A stretch of 64,000 nucleotides of DNA from Pelecanus crispus (Eukaryota > Chordata > Aves > Pelecaniformes > Pelecanidae), in the NCBI RefSeq assembly GCF_030463565.1, contig NC_134644.1, forward strand, positions 132,367,388-132,431,387, in the 5' to 3' direction. A program made the position numbers and the translations under genes. Each line of letters opens with the position of its first letter. The first letter of the stretch is position 1. This document shows positions 50,066 through 59,855 of the stretch, one piece after another. The notes below the pieces were generated by a model. The model was not told the DNA's origin, ran no database searches, and worked only from the letters and a program-made list of their open reading frames with translations.

Positions 50066-50083
50066 GAGCAGCGATCGCTGCTC
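50066..50083. other. 18-bp perfect palindrome in LTR copy 3
   Basis: GAGCAGCGATCGCTGCTC equals its own reverse complement. It lies about 25-40 bp downstream of the LTR TATA box, in what would be the transcribed leader. Confidence 0.8.
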
Positions 50084-50117
50084 CCCGGCCAACCCTCCCC
50101 AGTTTCTATACTGAGCA

Positions 50118-50125
50118 TGACGTCA
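50118..50125. promoter_or_regulatory. CRE palindrome TGACGTCA in LTR copy 3
   Basis: A perfect CREB/ATF consensus, followed in LTR direction by CAGTATAGAAAC, a TATA-like element. Confidence 0.65.
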
Positions 50126-50367
50126 CATGCTATGGAATAGCCCTTTGGTCAGTTTGGATCAACTATCCTGGCTGTGCCCCCTCCCAGTTTCTTGTGCACC
50201 TGGCAGAGCTTGGGAAGCTGAAAAGTCCTTGACTAGCATAAGCAGTACTTAGCAACAACTAAAAACATCAGGGTGTTATCAGCATTCTTTTCCTACTAAA
50301 TCCAAAACACAGCACTATGCCAGCTACTAGGAAGAAAATTAACTCTATCCCAGCTGAAACCAGGACA

Positions 50368-50372
50368 CTAGG
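50368..50372 (+). repeat. Target-site duplication CTAGG, right copy
   Basis: Identical to 49785-49789. Confidence 0.9.
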
Positions 50373-50814
50373 GTAGGACATGATGTTGTTACATGTGCAG
50401 AACATGGGACTTATTCCCCTTCCACCAGAAGTGGTTGTTACATGATGTTCACATGTTATACAGTTGACCAGGTTATACAATTTTTTTTTTTTAAACAATG
50501 GAAAAATAGTTATTATTAGAGTGACACAACTACTAATACTTTTCTAAGTCATATTTTCAATATGTGATGGAATTTAAAGATCAGGGGATGTGAATATCTT
50601 TCAAAGTGAAGTATAGAGGGAATTTGTCCTTCTGTTTTGGGAAGACATTTTACATAATAACTTCTTTTCAGAGAAATAATCTGGAAAGATTTATATTTTT
50701 CAGCTCAGTCAGAACTACTGGAGGAATAGTTTTGTATATACCAGTTATAAAGTGGAATCTGTGTCCCTGCTTTTACACACACACATACACACACATATAT
50801 GCGTGGGAATGTTT
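50373..50814. other. Unique stretch ending in a CA-rich microsatellite
   Basis: No gene. A (CA)n-like tract with TA interruptions lies at 50775-50796, directly before the next CR1. Confidence 0.6.
50775..50796 (+). repeat. Interrupted (AC)n microsatellite
   Basis: ACACACACACAT units. A second short CA-rich patch follows the CR1 at 51058-51075. Confidence 0.85.
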
Positions 50815-51058
50815 CAAAGCCATGCCAGGGGAGGTTTTAGACTGGACATTAGGAGACATTTCTTTACCAAGAGGGTGGTCAAATACTGGAACAGGCTTCC
50901 ATTGACAGGTGGTCATGCCCCACATGTGTCAGTGTTTAAGAGGCATTTGGACAATGCCTTTAATAATTTGCTTTAACTTTTGGTCAGCCCTGAAGTGGTC
51001 AGGTGATTGGACTAGATGATCATTGTAGGTCCCTTCCAACTGATATATTCTATTCTAT
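50815..51058 (+). mobile_element. CR1 LINE, short 3' fragment
   Basis: About 240 bp from the GGGGAGGTTTTAGACTGGAC block through ACTGGAACAGGCTTCC and the 3' UTR block GACTAGATGATC, ending TATTCTATTCTATA. The encoded piece FRLDIRRHFFTKRVVKYWNRLPL is in frame within 50752-50976. The terminal repeat differs from the octamer of other copies (TATTCTATTCTATA), as in some older bird CR1 subfamilies. CA-rich sequence lies on both sides. Confidence 0.9.
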
Positions 51059-54000
51059 ACACACACTTACACACAAAAAAAAACCCCTAGAGCAGGGACA
51101 GCAGTGCCAAAGTTTTGTTGTTGCACTGAAAACAATCAGTGGTAATTAATGAGAACTTTAAAATACAGGGACAGACGTCTTCCCCTTACTATCTTGCTTA
51201 AGTGTAAGCAGCTGCTTACTTTACTCTCAGGCCATTATAATAACATTAGTATAATATGCCCTTAAAAATACAAAACCCTCAAGCACAAGACCCGTATTGA
51301 GATCTCTGTACAATCTGCTGGTTTCCCACCTTCTCAGCCCAGCTCTGTGTCTCTTAGTTACTCCTGCTCCTCCCTTAATCACTTACTAGGAAGTTTCAGA
51401 AAGGCCTGAAAAACATAGAAGTCAATTTTTGTAGACTATTCCTAATGCTTGTGAATCTATTCCTAATGGACTGGTATGAAGATACAGATCTCCAAACTCA
51501 CCTACCTGGAAGTGAGGTGACGTGTTGCTGACCTTTTGCCGTTTGTACAAATCCAGTGTGGAGTCAGCTGCTTTCCTTCTGTTACCCTGGGTACTCTTCG
51601 AAGAAGCTCTTGCAGCCTTAAACAAATCCCTTGAGGAGTATCACGAAGTTTGCTCATCTGGGTGAACGGAGGGAGCAGCTGCCAGCAACTGGGAGAGTGG
51701 GGATGGGGGAGGAAGGGGTGGAAGAGAGTCACAGACACTTCTGCAGTGTTTGTCTAGTGGTGCCCTGTACCTCTGCAAAGCAAATATTATTTGTGTAACG
51801 CTTGCAAGAAATAAAGTACTGCAAAAGCCATAAAACCAGAGCACTTAAACCTCAAGTGATTTGAATTTGTAATGTTCTCCATTATGATGGGTAGTGTGAA
51901 TTTTCTTTGACTGCATGAAAGGATTAAAATATTTACCTGCTGCGCAATAAAACATGGATGGAGACAGTTTGTTAATCTCAGCTTCTAGATTCTGCTTTTA
52001 ACTAATTTGACAGTTGTTCATAAAAATATTTCTGGGAATCTGGGTATGTCTTATTTGGTTATAATCATCAAGTAAAAAATTCCCTACAGTTGGAGGACCT
52101 GGTTCCAGTCACGTGTGTTGCTTTGCTGCCATTCTGGTGACATCAAACAAATGATTCCTAGTTTATACCAATGTGAAACAAATTAGTCTCTGCCCAAAAG
52201 CTGTGAATCCTCACTGTGACCACAAAGTACATGACAAATTGACAGCTTGGCAAATGAAAATTTGGGGTGTCAAATGAGACAAATATATTTTTAAGCATTG
52301 TATAAAGATTATGATTTTAAAATACTTAATATCAAGATACAAAAAGTGAGAAATTCAAATAATATGACAAATTGGTCTGCCTTGAATTTTCCCTTCTGAT
52401 GAGTCTGTACTTTGCTCACATGCCCCATTTTTCACCCAGTGGTGTCATAAAAGACTGGAAGTTGACAGCCTGGGTCAGATCACTCAGTTCTGCCTCTGGC
52501 AGTTGTCAGAATTGAGTATGTCACAAGGCCCCACGAAAACCAAAGTATTCCATCTCTCAAATCAGCAGCTGTGATTGGGCCAAAAGAAGTCTTTCCACTC
52601 ATTTGATTTCTGTGGTCTGGCATTTGCCAAGCGTTCAGCCACAATTCATGGCCTGTGCTTATGGCATCTGGGAAATCTCCTGGCCAAAAACTGCGTCCAG
52701 AACTGTTTAGTTTTCAGATCAGATGAATTCTGTTTGGCGTTAAATGAACATTTGGACAATTTATTTATTGTTACAAATGAAGAAGAAGAATATTTCTGAC
52801 TCCTGTCAGGATATGTCAATGCACTAAATAGGATGTACTTTTCCAGTGAGTTTTAATGAGTTGTGTTAGGAATATGACAAAAACCTGTGGTCATGAAGTA
52901 CCCTTCTTTCCCTAACATGACTCCGGAGGACCTTTTTGCTCTGTTTCCCCCCCTCCCCTGGATTAAATAGTCCCCACTTTTTCTATCCATTTATACATGA
53001 ATCTCTTATTATTTCACACATCAACTTTTAACCTTTATTTCATTCCTCGAATTTACCTTACATGTCATATTAGCTTTGGTGAAAACGGAACAAAGACTCA
53101 ACAAGGGCATTTGGACAGCAGTTCTTGTGTTTTGTTACTGTCATATCACCTGTCTTAGAAGTATTAGGAAGCAAACAGGACAAGCTCCCTACCCTACTAA
53201 TAACAAGTGCGCCACACTGGGAATGCCTGCTCAAGGGACCTCAGGAATCCCATCACCATTAAAATCCATGGAGGGATAGCCTAAAACATCAAATGGCTTT
53301 GGGATTAGGCCCTTCATGTAGCACACTGAGGATAAGAAATTATTGTGGGACTATTTTGTTTTTACAATATTCAAGAAATGTCTTTCTGATTTCTTTATTT
53401 TGAAAGGTCATAAAATGATTTCATAGAAAAGGAAAAAAAATAAATTAAATTAAATCTTTTCATCACTATCCATTGATTTGTTGCTTAATTTTGTTATCAA
53501 TATAAATTTTTCTTTCCAAATCCTACTTTCCAACTAATTTATTTTGACACATACTGAGCATGTATTGGCAGACGATCACTGTCACTGACAATTTTACTAT
53601 TTAATACTATACATCAGCCCCCTACATAAACCTCCTTTAGGAAGAACTTTCCTGAATTAAAAACAAATTACTTTCAGCATTTTCTTCTGCCTATCAATCT
53701 TGCTCCATTTCATTATATTTATTTATTTTATTTCATGTTGCCTCCATTGGATGCAACCTCTTCATCCCTCTAAATTTGTCATGACTTCACAACCAAAGGA
53801 TTGTTTTCTTAGCTGTTTGTCTTTCTGCTTGATGGTCTTTCTTGTAAGTACTCACATTTGTTTTTGTTTCATCTGTAATCAGGCACATCAAAGTTGTTTC
53901 CCTCTAATTGGCAGAGCTGCTATTTGAGTTTTGTGATCAAATATTTGGATGCACTTAAGGATAAATGAAATAAATTGCTAGGGAGAAGCAACAGAGAAAA

Positions 54001-54939
54001 CAAAAGCTATTATGGAATACAAACAGAGGAAACGAGTGGCAGAAATGCCATGTAAGAATACAAGGACGAATTGTTTGTACTCATGAGTTAAAAGAATTCA
54101 AACTATATACTTCTACTAAATTGGATTTTGAATGACAATGCAGCTTTACAGGCAATGTGTCTTTTTAAATGGAAATCACTAGAGCAGTGAATATGCTGCG
54201 TATCCACCTCTATCCTTAAATGTTTTGTACAAAACCCCAGCAAGCCTAATCATTTAAGATTACTGATGCACTGACATGAGGCAGCACTTATATCAAAAGC
54301 AAACAATAGTTGTTCAGCGACAAGCAAGAAAACAAAAAGACGCCAAGTATAAGCCATATTTCCTCTTAAATTAAGTTAATAATTTTACCCTTGAAATGAA
54401 ATAAATTTATACTTAAATTTGCAAACTTGGAACAACATGTTTTGCACTTTCCAAGAAAATGAGCATGAAATACAGCCTGTGGTTGATTAAGGCCAAGTTC
54501 ACATCACATTTGTATGGAAAACAATTGTGAAATGAACTGTACATAGAAAGAAAGAAATCCCTTAGTTGGGCTGTAATTCCAGTTCATGTGGCTATTGCAA
54601 TAATCACTTCTCAGTATTTGTAAGCCCATGTGCCCCTGCATTCAAGGTGCAGCCCTAAGGAAGACAGCTAACACTTTTAGGCACGTTAGATGAACTTCCA
54701 TTTGATTGAATTAACATTGCCTTCTGCACAGAGCATAAAGGATTAGCTTAGCCCCATGCAACAAGAAGCTATATCTAAGTGCAGTAGCTGAACTCCCATG
54801 CAGATGGAGTCATCACGTAAAACTGTCACAGTTTTGTTCATGTCCAATTTGATTAAACTACTAACTTTAGGCTTTTGAGTATTATTCCACTTTAAACAAA
54901 CACAGGCTATCGACAAAAAGGAAAGTAATGGAAATAATC
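51059..54939. other. Unique non-coding stretch
   Basis: No gene is recognised. A purine-rich G-quadruplex motif is at 51691-51718. Frames such as 52575-52799 and 53700-53927 are chance-length. Confidence 0.55.
51691..51718 (+). other. G-quadruplex motif on the plus strand
   Basis: Four G runs of 3, 4, 5 and 4 with loops of about 5, 2 and 5 bases fit the canonical quadruplex pattern. They sit in a purine-rich strand that continues to about 51735. Confidence 0.65.
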
Positions 54940-55022
54940 AGGTCTGGAAAGTATGAAGAGCTGGAAACCACAAAAAACCCAAGAGAGAGTAGGTTGAGGG
55001 GAGATACAGAAGACTGTCAAAA
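54940..55022 (+). mobile_element. Possible second ancient CR1-type fragment
   Basis: AGAGTAGGTTGAGGGGAGAT followed by an AGAAGACTGTCAAAAC block resembles the RRRLRGDM-x-VYK region of old CR1-type elements. Only about 40 bp is suggestive, and the rest is too decayed to read. Confidence 0.3.
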
Positions 55023-55174
55023 CACTTCCTGGGAAGGAGGAGAGACTTGAATCAAGCAGATATTTTTCCCTAGCTGTGCTGTGTCTCTCTGATGTGTTCT
55101 GGGTCTGGATCAGCTGGGCAAGGGCATTGCATGTTTTATGAAGCAGAGTTTACACTGAAAAATTCAGCTTTGGA

Positions 55175-55632
55175 GGATGCCTGAGGTGCCATGGAGGTCC
55201 ACCAAGACGTTTGGGGAGCGGCTGGAGCACTTGGCATCCAAGGAGAGGCTGAGAGAAACGGGTTTGCTCAGCCTAAAGGAAAGAAGGTTCAGGGGAGATA
55301 TTATTGCTGTCTGCAACTATGAAGTGTGTGGTGGTAGAGAAGATGGAGCCGGATTCTTCTTGGAGTTGTACAGTGATAGGATGAGAGGAACAGACAGAGG
55401 CTGTAATAATGGAAATTCCCATTAGACACTAGGAAATATTTTCACTGTGAGAGTGGCCAAACACTAGAGCGGGTGACCCAGAGAGTCTGTGGGATCTCCA
55501 TCCTTGGAGATATTCAAGACTTGATGGTATGTGGCCCTGAGCAACATGCTCTAACAGGCCCTGCTTTGAGCAGGAGGATGGACAAGGTGGCCTCAGGGTT
55601 CTCTTCCAACCTACACAATTTGATGAGTCTTT
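55175..55632 (+). mobile_element. CR1 LINE, old 3' fragment
   Basis: From CATGGAGGTCCACCAAGACG through AGGCTGAGAGAAACGGG, GATATTATTGCTGTCTGCAAC, the GGAAATATTTTCACTGTGAG and CCAAACACTAGAGCGGGTG blocks, to TCTTCCAACCTACACAATTTG. The surviving frame 55177-55425 includes LASKERLRETGLLSLKERRFRGDIIAVCNY, a mutated form of the conserved CR1 C-terminal block, then drifts out of frame. The terminal octamer is degraded. It is older than the copies at 42.5 and 59 kb and of a different subfamily. Confidence 0.88.
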
Positions 55633-58600
55633 CTCTGTCTGTCTGATTCTGTGCATGCAGAAATGGTCAGTACACTGTAACAAAAATACCAACACAGCTG
55701 CCACCATATTACCCCTCCCTGCCGTGCTGTGAGATTGTGTAAGGTTAGTGCATGTAGCATTTTGACAATACTGATAGTGCACAGGACACTACAGAATTAT
55801 TCATGCCATCTGTTTTTCTATTGTTAAAGTTTAAAAATAAAACTCTGAATATTTATTATGTTGGCAGACTGAAAATAACAAATCGGTACTTTGTATTCCC
55901 TCACTTAGGTAATTATCAAGTGTTCAAAAAATAAGTAAGTCGGAAAGGAGAAGAGAAAAGGGGAGAAAAAGCCTATCTTGCATCACACTCAATGGAAATT
56001 TAGAAGCAATTTCCACACAGTTTATCAGATTTCCAGTCATCCTAACCAAATCCTGCAGTTCTCAGCCTGACTTTGTGCCTTAAAAAACTAGGAACTGGTC
56101 TTCTCAGGAATGCCTAGGAAAGATATGGGGAATAAAAAGTCATGGGAACTGAGGAATACTGTATTCTCTTGTAGCCTATGTCATTCAGGAGTGAGGAGCA
56201 GTTAGGTCACTGCCATGCCAGCCATCTTCCCCACCCTTCCAGCCGACCTTGCTGCCTCTGCAGCAGAGAGGATGGAGCAGGATAGAGTTCTACCCATATG
56301 CTTCCAATGCATAGCATATTTGTGTTAACATAGCACACTGCGTAGGACAGGCAACCAGGGCAGGAGCCAGCAGCACATTTATTCCCACATGCCAAAGGCT
56401 TCAACTCTCACTTGTTGAGGTGTGAGGAGTTTTGCCTGGTAAATATGGGCAAAAAGGGAGTTTGCTTGTAACCCTGTATATTTTCAACAGCAAAGACATC
56501 TCCCTAAGTTTCTGTCAGAGAGCTAGTTCGTTCAAGGCTCAGGCCTCCAGTGTTCAGTGTTTCCAGTTTGTCTATTCCACCTGATTTCTTTTTAGTTAAA
56601 AAAACTTTCATTCAGCATTGCTTTTTCTTCTTCCCTTTGCCCTCCAATCTCTGGAGTCTCAGTACATTCATCGTATAGGATGTAAGCCCAGGTAATGAAG
56701 AAGTTTCCTAAGTTCACAGTAACGTATGCCAAGAGCAGACATTTACAAACAAATATCTTGGAAGAATGGGCCACCCATATTAATGGCATCCTTTCGGGGC
56801 GTGCCTCCAGCTACTGGCAGCCCACATGCTTCAGAGACAATTAGATTTCTTGCTTTCTGTCCAAAGATACAGCACACCGTCACTCCTGTCTCAGGGTAAA
56901 GAGTGTTCATCTTGCATAAGGTGCAGCTTTTCACTGAAATCCCCATCTTAGTAAATCACCCCTCATGGGGTAGCCAGGTCTTTGTTCTTTATATAGATAC
57001 TATATACACCCCAAATACCTTCAAGCTAAAGGTGTATGGCAGAGCTTCCCACTCTTGGAGTACCACCTGTCCTCTCTTCCCCCTTCTGCTTTTTACTGTG
57101 AGCAGCCACTGTTTCCCACACTGCTCCAGCCCTGCCCGATCGCACTTCTTCAGCATCCCAGTGCACAAGCTCAGTGAGCTGTTAGCCTTGAACCCTTTCC
57201 TGACTGGCAGCCATTGCCCCATGCATACCAAGTACCTGGCTGGCCATCCGGCTGTGGACATTAACTGCACCACAAATAAAAGGAACAAAAATAATACTCG
57301 GTTTAATAATTAATGCATCTGTCTCTAATTGAAATGCAGGTTATACAAAATGGATGTTAGGACTCCAGGGTTGCTCTCTGCAATTATAAAAAGTAAAGTT
57401 GTTGATTCACAGGAACAAGTTAAGAACATGAAGATCTCTTGTGCTCAGGGAAGCTCTGACTTCTTGCTGTGAAACTCATTTGCAGTAGTTTAGAATGGAA
57501 TAAATCTCCTTGCCCCTTCTTGACTTTACCAGTTATGCTATAACATAAAATGGTTCAGAATGGGATGTCATTTTCCCTGATTTATGTTTGCTGCACAAGT
57601 GCTTATTGCAGCAGGAACGTATGCATAGTGAGAAGTATGGCCCTGTTTCAGGCATTTTAATTTGAGGCCACACAGAGTCTAAAATCAGGGTAATCGTTTT
57701 CTTTATGCTAGATTTTATCTAGTCAGTCTGGCAGTAACAAGGTTAGCTCGACATTAGTGGATATACTCTGGATTTTTTAATAATTCATTCTTTACCTGTC
57801 TCCTAAGAACCACTTTTCAGAACAGAAGACAAAAAACAAGTTTATGCAGACAAGCTATTATGCAAAAAGGATAGGGTGAAAGGAAAGAAATTGTCTTTGA
57901 CAAATTAATTGATATGTACTAACTAATTATTAATAAAATGTACTTTAATGAGAGCTTAGACATTCTCTGTCTGGAAATGTCACTTAAAGAAATGTAAATT
58001 CCAGTTAAATAAACCTTTTTTAAACAATTAGCAATGAAATTTTCTGTTTCCCTGAGCAGAATAATATGTGCCTGCAACATTCATGTGATTAGTCCAACCA
58101 TGGGTCATGTTTTAGATACCTACATATATTCCTCTTAGCACTATCAATTAAGATGTGACTGTAACTGTTTAGCATATTGGCACTTTGAATCTAAAAACTG
58201 GTATGACCGTAAAGCCTTCGAAAGGAGCTATAACTAATAAGAAAGCACTGCACATTAATTCGAAGCTAAGGTCAGGTTATATACATGACTAAACACAGGG
58301 TACTTGAAGTGACATCGCTGCTTATCTTTTACTAAGATGATGTTTTCCCAGCCCTCTCTTCAAAGCAGAATAAGAATTTAAGTTTGTAGAAAATTAATTT
58401 TTAGCCTTCTTTCCTCTTTTTCTTTACCTTTCTTAGATAACATGGTATACATATTCCTGTTAAATTGTGGTGCTGTGTTATTTCACTAAGAACTTTGAGG
58501 TCATGCTTTCAAATGTGTTTTGGTAGCATGAAGGTATAGCTTTACACTCATTTGTTTCACCCATCTGCATTAAGAACAATGCAACTTAAGACTCTCAAAG

Positions 58601-59044
58601 AAAACTGAAAATGCTGAAGTATGTTCATCTGAATTTATTAAAACACCCCTTCAGTACCCTTGAAAAGTATAGTTTAAATATGCTAGGAGTGTAAAACAGC
58701 TTGGAATTTATTCGATTAATACACTTTTATGTATTTTTCTTGTGATTATGGCCATCTTATTTCACAGAGGTCCAAACTGAAGACTCATTGCCTGCAGTAG
58801 GTTTTAGACTAAGCAATTCTATGCAGATTCGCAGTAATGATCATCTAGGAAAATCAGGGATGCACCTAGGAGTCCTGGGAGCTATCTCTGCCAGTGTGGG
58901 GCAGATCTGACAGCATGCCTTTGTGGTTTTTCTTAAAATTCTGCTCATCAGCTTTCATATACCTGTGGTGGAGACAGAGTCTTTGCAGAAAACTTGTGAC
59001 CTCTGTTTCCAGGAACTGAACCAGGTTGTATTTGCTGTTTGTAA
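55633..59044. other. Unique AT-rich non-coding stretch
   Basis: No gene, RNA or transposon is recognised. The longest frame is 56903-57313 (+, 136 codons), opposite a 99-codon minus frame, with no family match. Confidence 0.55.
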
Positions 59045-59046
59045 GA

Positions 59047-59077
59047 GAATCATAGAATCATAGAATCATAGAATCAT
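59047..59077 (-). repeat. CR1 3'-terminal octamer repeat
   Basis: About 3.5 tandem copies of ATTCTATG on the minus strand. This repeat is the known CR1 3' end, thought to be the site recognised by its reverse transcriptase. Confidence 0.93.
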
Positions 59078-59166
59078 CTAGGTTGGAAAAGACCTTTAAG
59101 ATCATCCAGTCCAACCATTAACCTACACTACCAAGCCCACTCTAGACTAATCAAGGGTAGACCAGA

Positions 59167-59811
59167 CTAAACCATATCCCGAAGTGCCACATCTACCCGT
59201 TTTTTAAACGCCTCCAGGGATGGTGACTCCACCACCTCTCTGGGCAGCCTGTTCCAATGCCTGACCACCCTTTCCGTAAAGAAATTTTTCCTAATTTCCA
59301 GTCTAAACCTCCCCTGGCGCAGCTTAAGCCCATTTCCTCTTGTCCTATCGCTAGCTACTTGGGAGAAGAGACCAACACCCACCTCACTACAACCTCCTTT
59401 CAGGTAGTTGTAGAGAGCGAGAAGGTCTCCCCTCAGCCTCCTCTTTTCCAGGCTAAACAACCCCAGTTCCCTCAGCCGCTCCTCATAAGACTTGTTCTCC
59501 AGACCCTTCACCAGCTTCGTTGCCCGCCTCTGAACACGCTCCAGCACCTCAATGTCTTTCTTGTAGTGAGGGGCCCAAAACTGGACACAGTATTCCAGGT
59601 GCGGCCTCACCAGCGCCGAGTACAGGGGGACAATCACCTCCCTGCTCCTGCTGGCCACAGCATTCCTGATACAAGCCAGGATGCTGTTGGCCTTCTTGGC
59701 CACCTGGGCACACTGCTGGCTCAAGTTCAGCCGGCTATCTACTAACACCCCCAGGTCCTTTTCGGCCAGGCAGCTTTCCAGCCACTCCTCCCCAAGCCTG
59801 TAGCGTTGCAT
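59167..59811 (-). pseudogene. CR1 ORF2 C-terminal fragment, frame intact
   Basis: This 214-codon frame is the thumb and C-terminal part of CR1 ORF2. Recognisable blocks in order are residues near 20-30 [11 protein letters not shown], then [79 protein letters not shown] and [23 protein letters not shown], ending ALRDMV at the natural stop. The catalytic palm, endonuclease and ORF1 are absent through truncation, so it cannot act as an enzyme. The ATG is internal to the original frame, which continues upstream to the truncation point. The encoded protein would bind CR1 RNA or DNA only in the context of the full ORF2. Confidence 0.93.
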
Positions 59812-59855
59812 GGGGTTGTTGTGACCGAAGTGCAGGACCCGGCACTTGGCCTTGT

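Larger units (their letters stand above)
49790..50367 (-). mobile_element. Solo LTR, avian ERVL-like family (copy 3)
   Basis: On the minus strand it starts TGTCCTGGTTTCAGCTGGG and ends GGGGATAAACCACAACA. It is flanked by a perfect 5-bp duplication, CTAGG. It is the best preserved of the three related LTRs. An intact CRE palindrome TGACGTCA lies at 50118-50125, with a TATA-like TATAGAAA just after it in LTR direction. ATTAAA on the minus strand near 49918-49923 is a likely polyadenylation signal. An 18-bp perfect palindrome lies at 50066-50083 in the presumed R region. The 49942-49973 (AAC)n and following TAA-rich tract are expansions inside the LTR. No internal proviral sequence is present. 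Confidence 0.95.
59045..59855 (-). mobile_element. CR1 LINE, young-looking 5'-truncated copy
   Basis: On the minus strand this is an 811-bp CR1 tail, cut off at 59855 within the AAGTGCCGGGTCCTGCACTT block. It ends in about 3.5 perfect octamers, seen on the + strand as GAATCATA repeats at 59047-59077. Its reverse-transcriptase C-terminal frame is still open for 214 codons to its natural stop, and the octamer tail is long and perfect, both signs of a recent insertion. Just after the stop it has about 25 extra bases compared with the copies at 7.3 and 30.6 kb. No target duplication is seen, as expected for CR1. Confidence 0.96.

Noticed and set aside
59257..59745. 162-codon plus-strand frame
   Set aside because: It is the antisense shadow of the CR1 ORF2 frame on the minus strand. 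The same holds for the 148-codon minus frame at 30167-30613.
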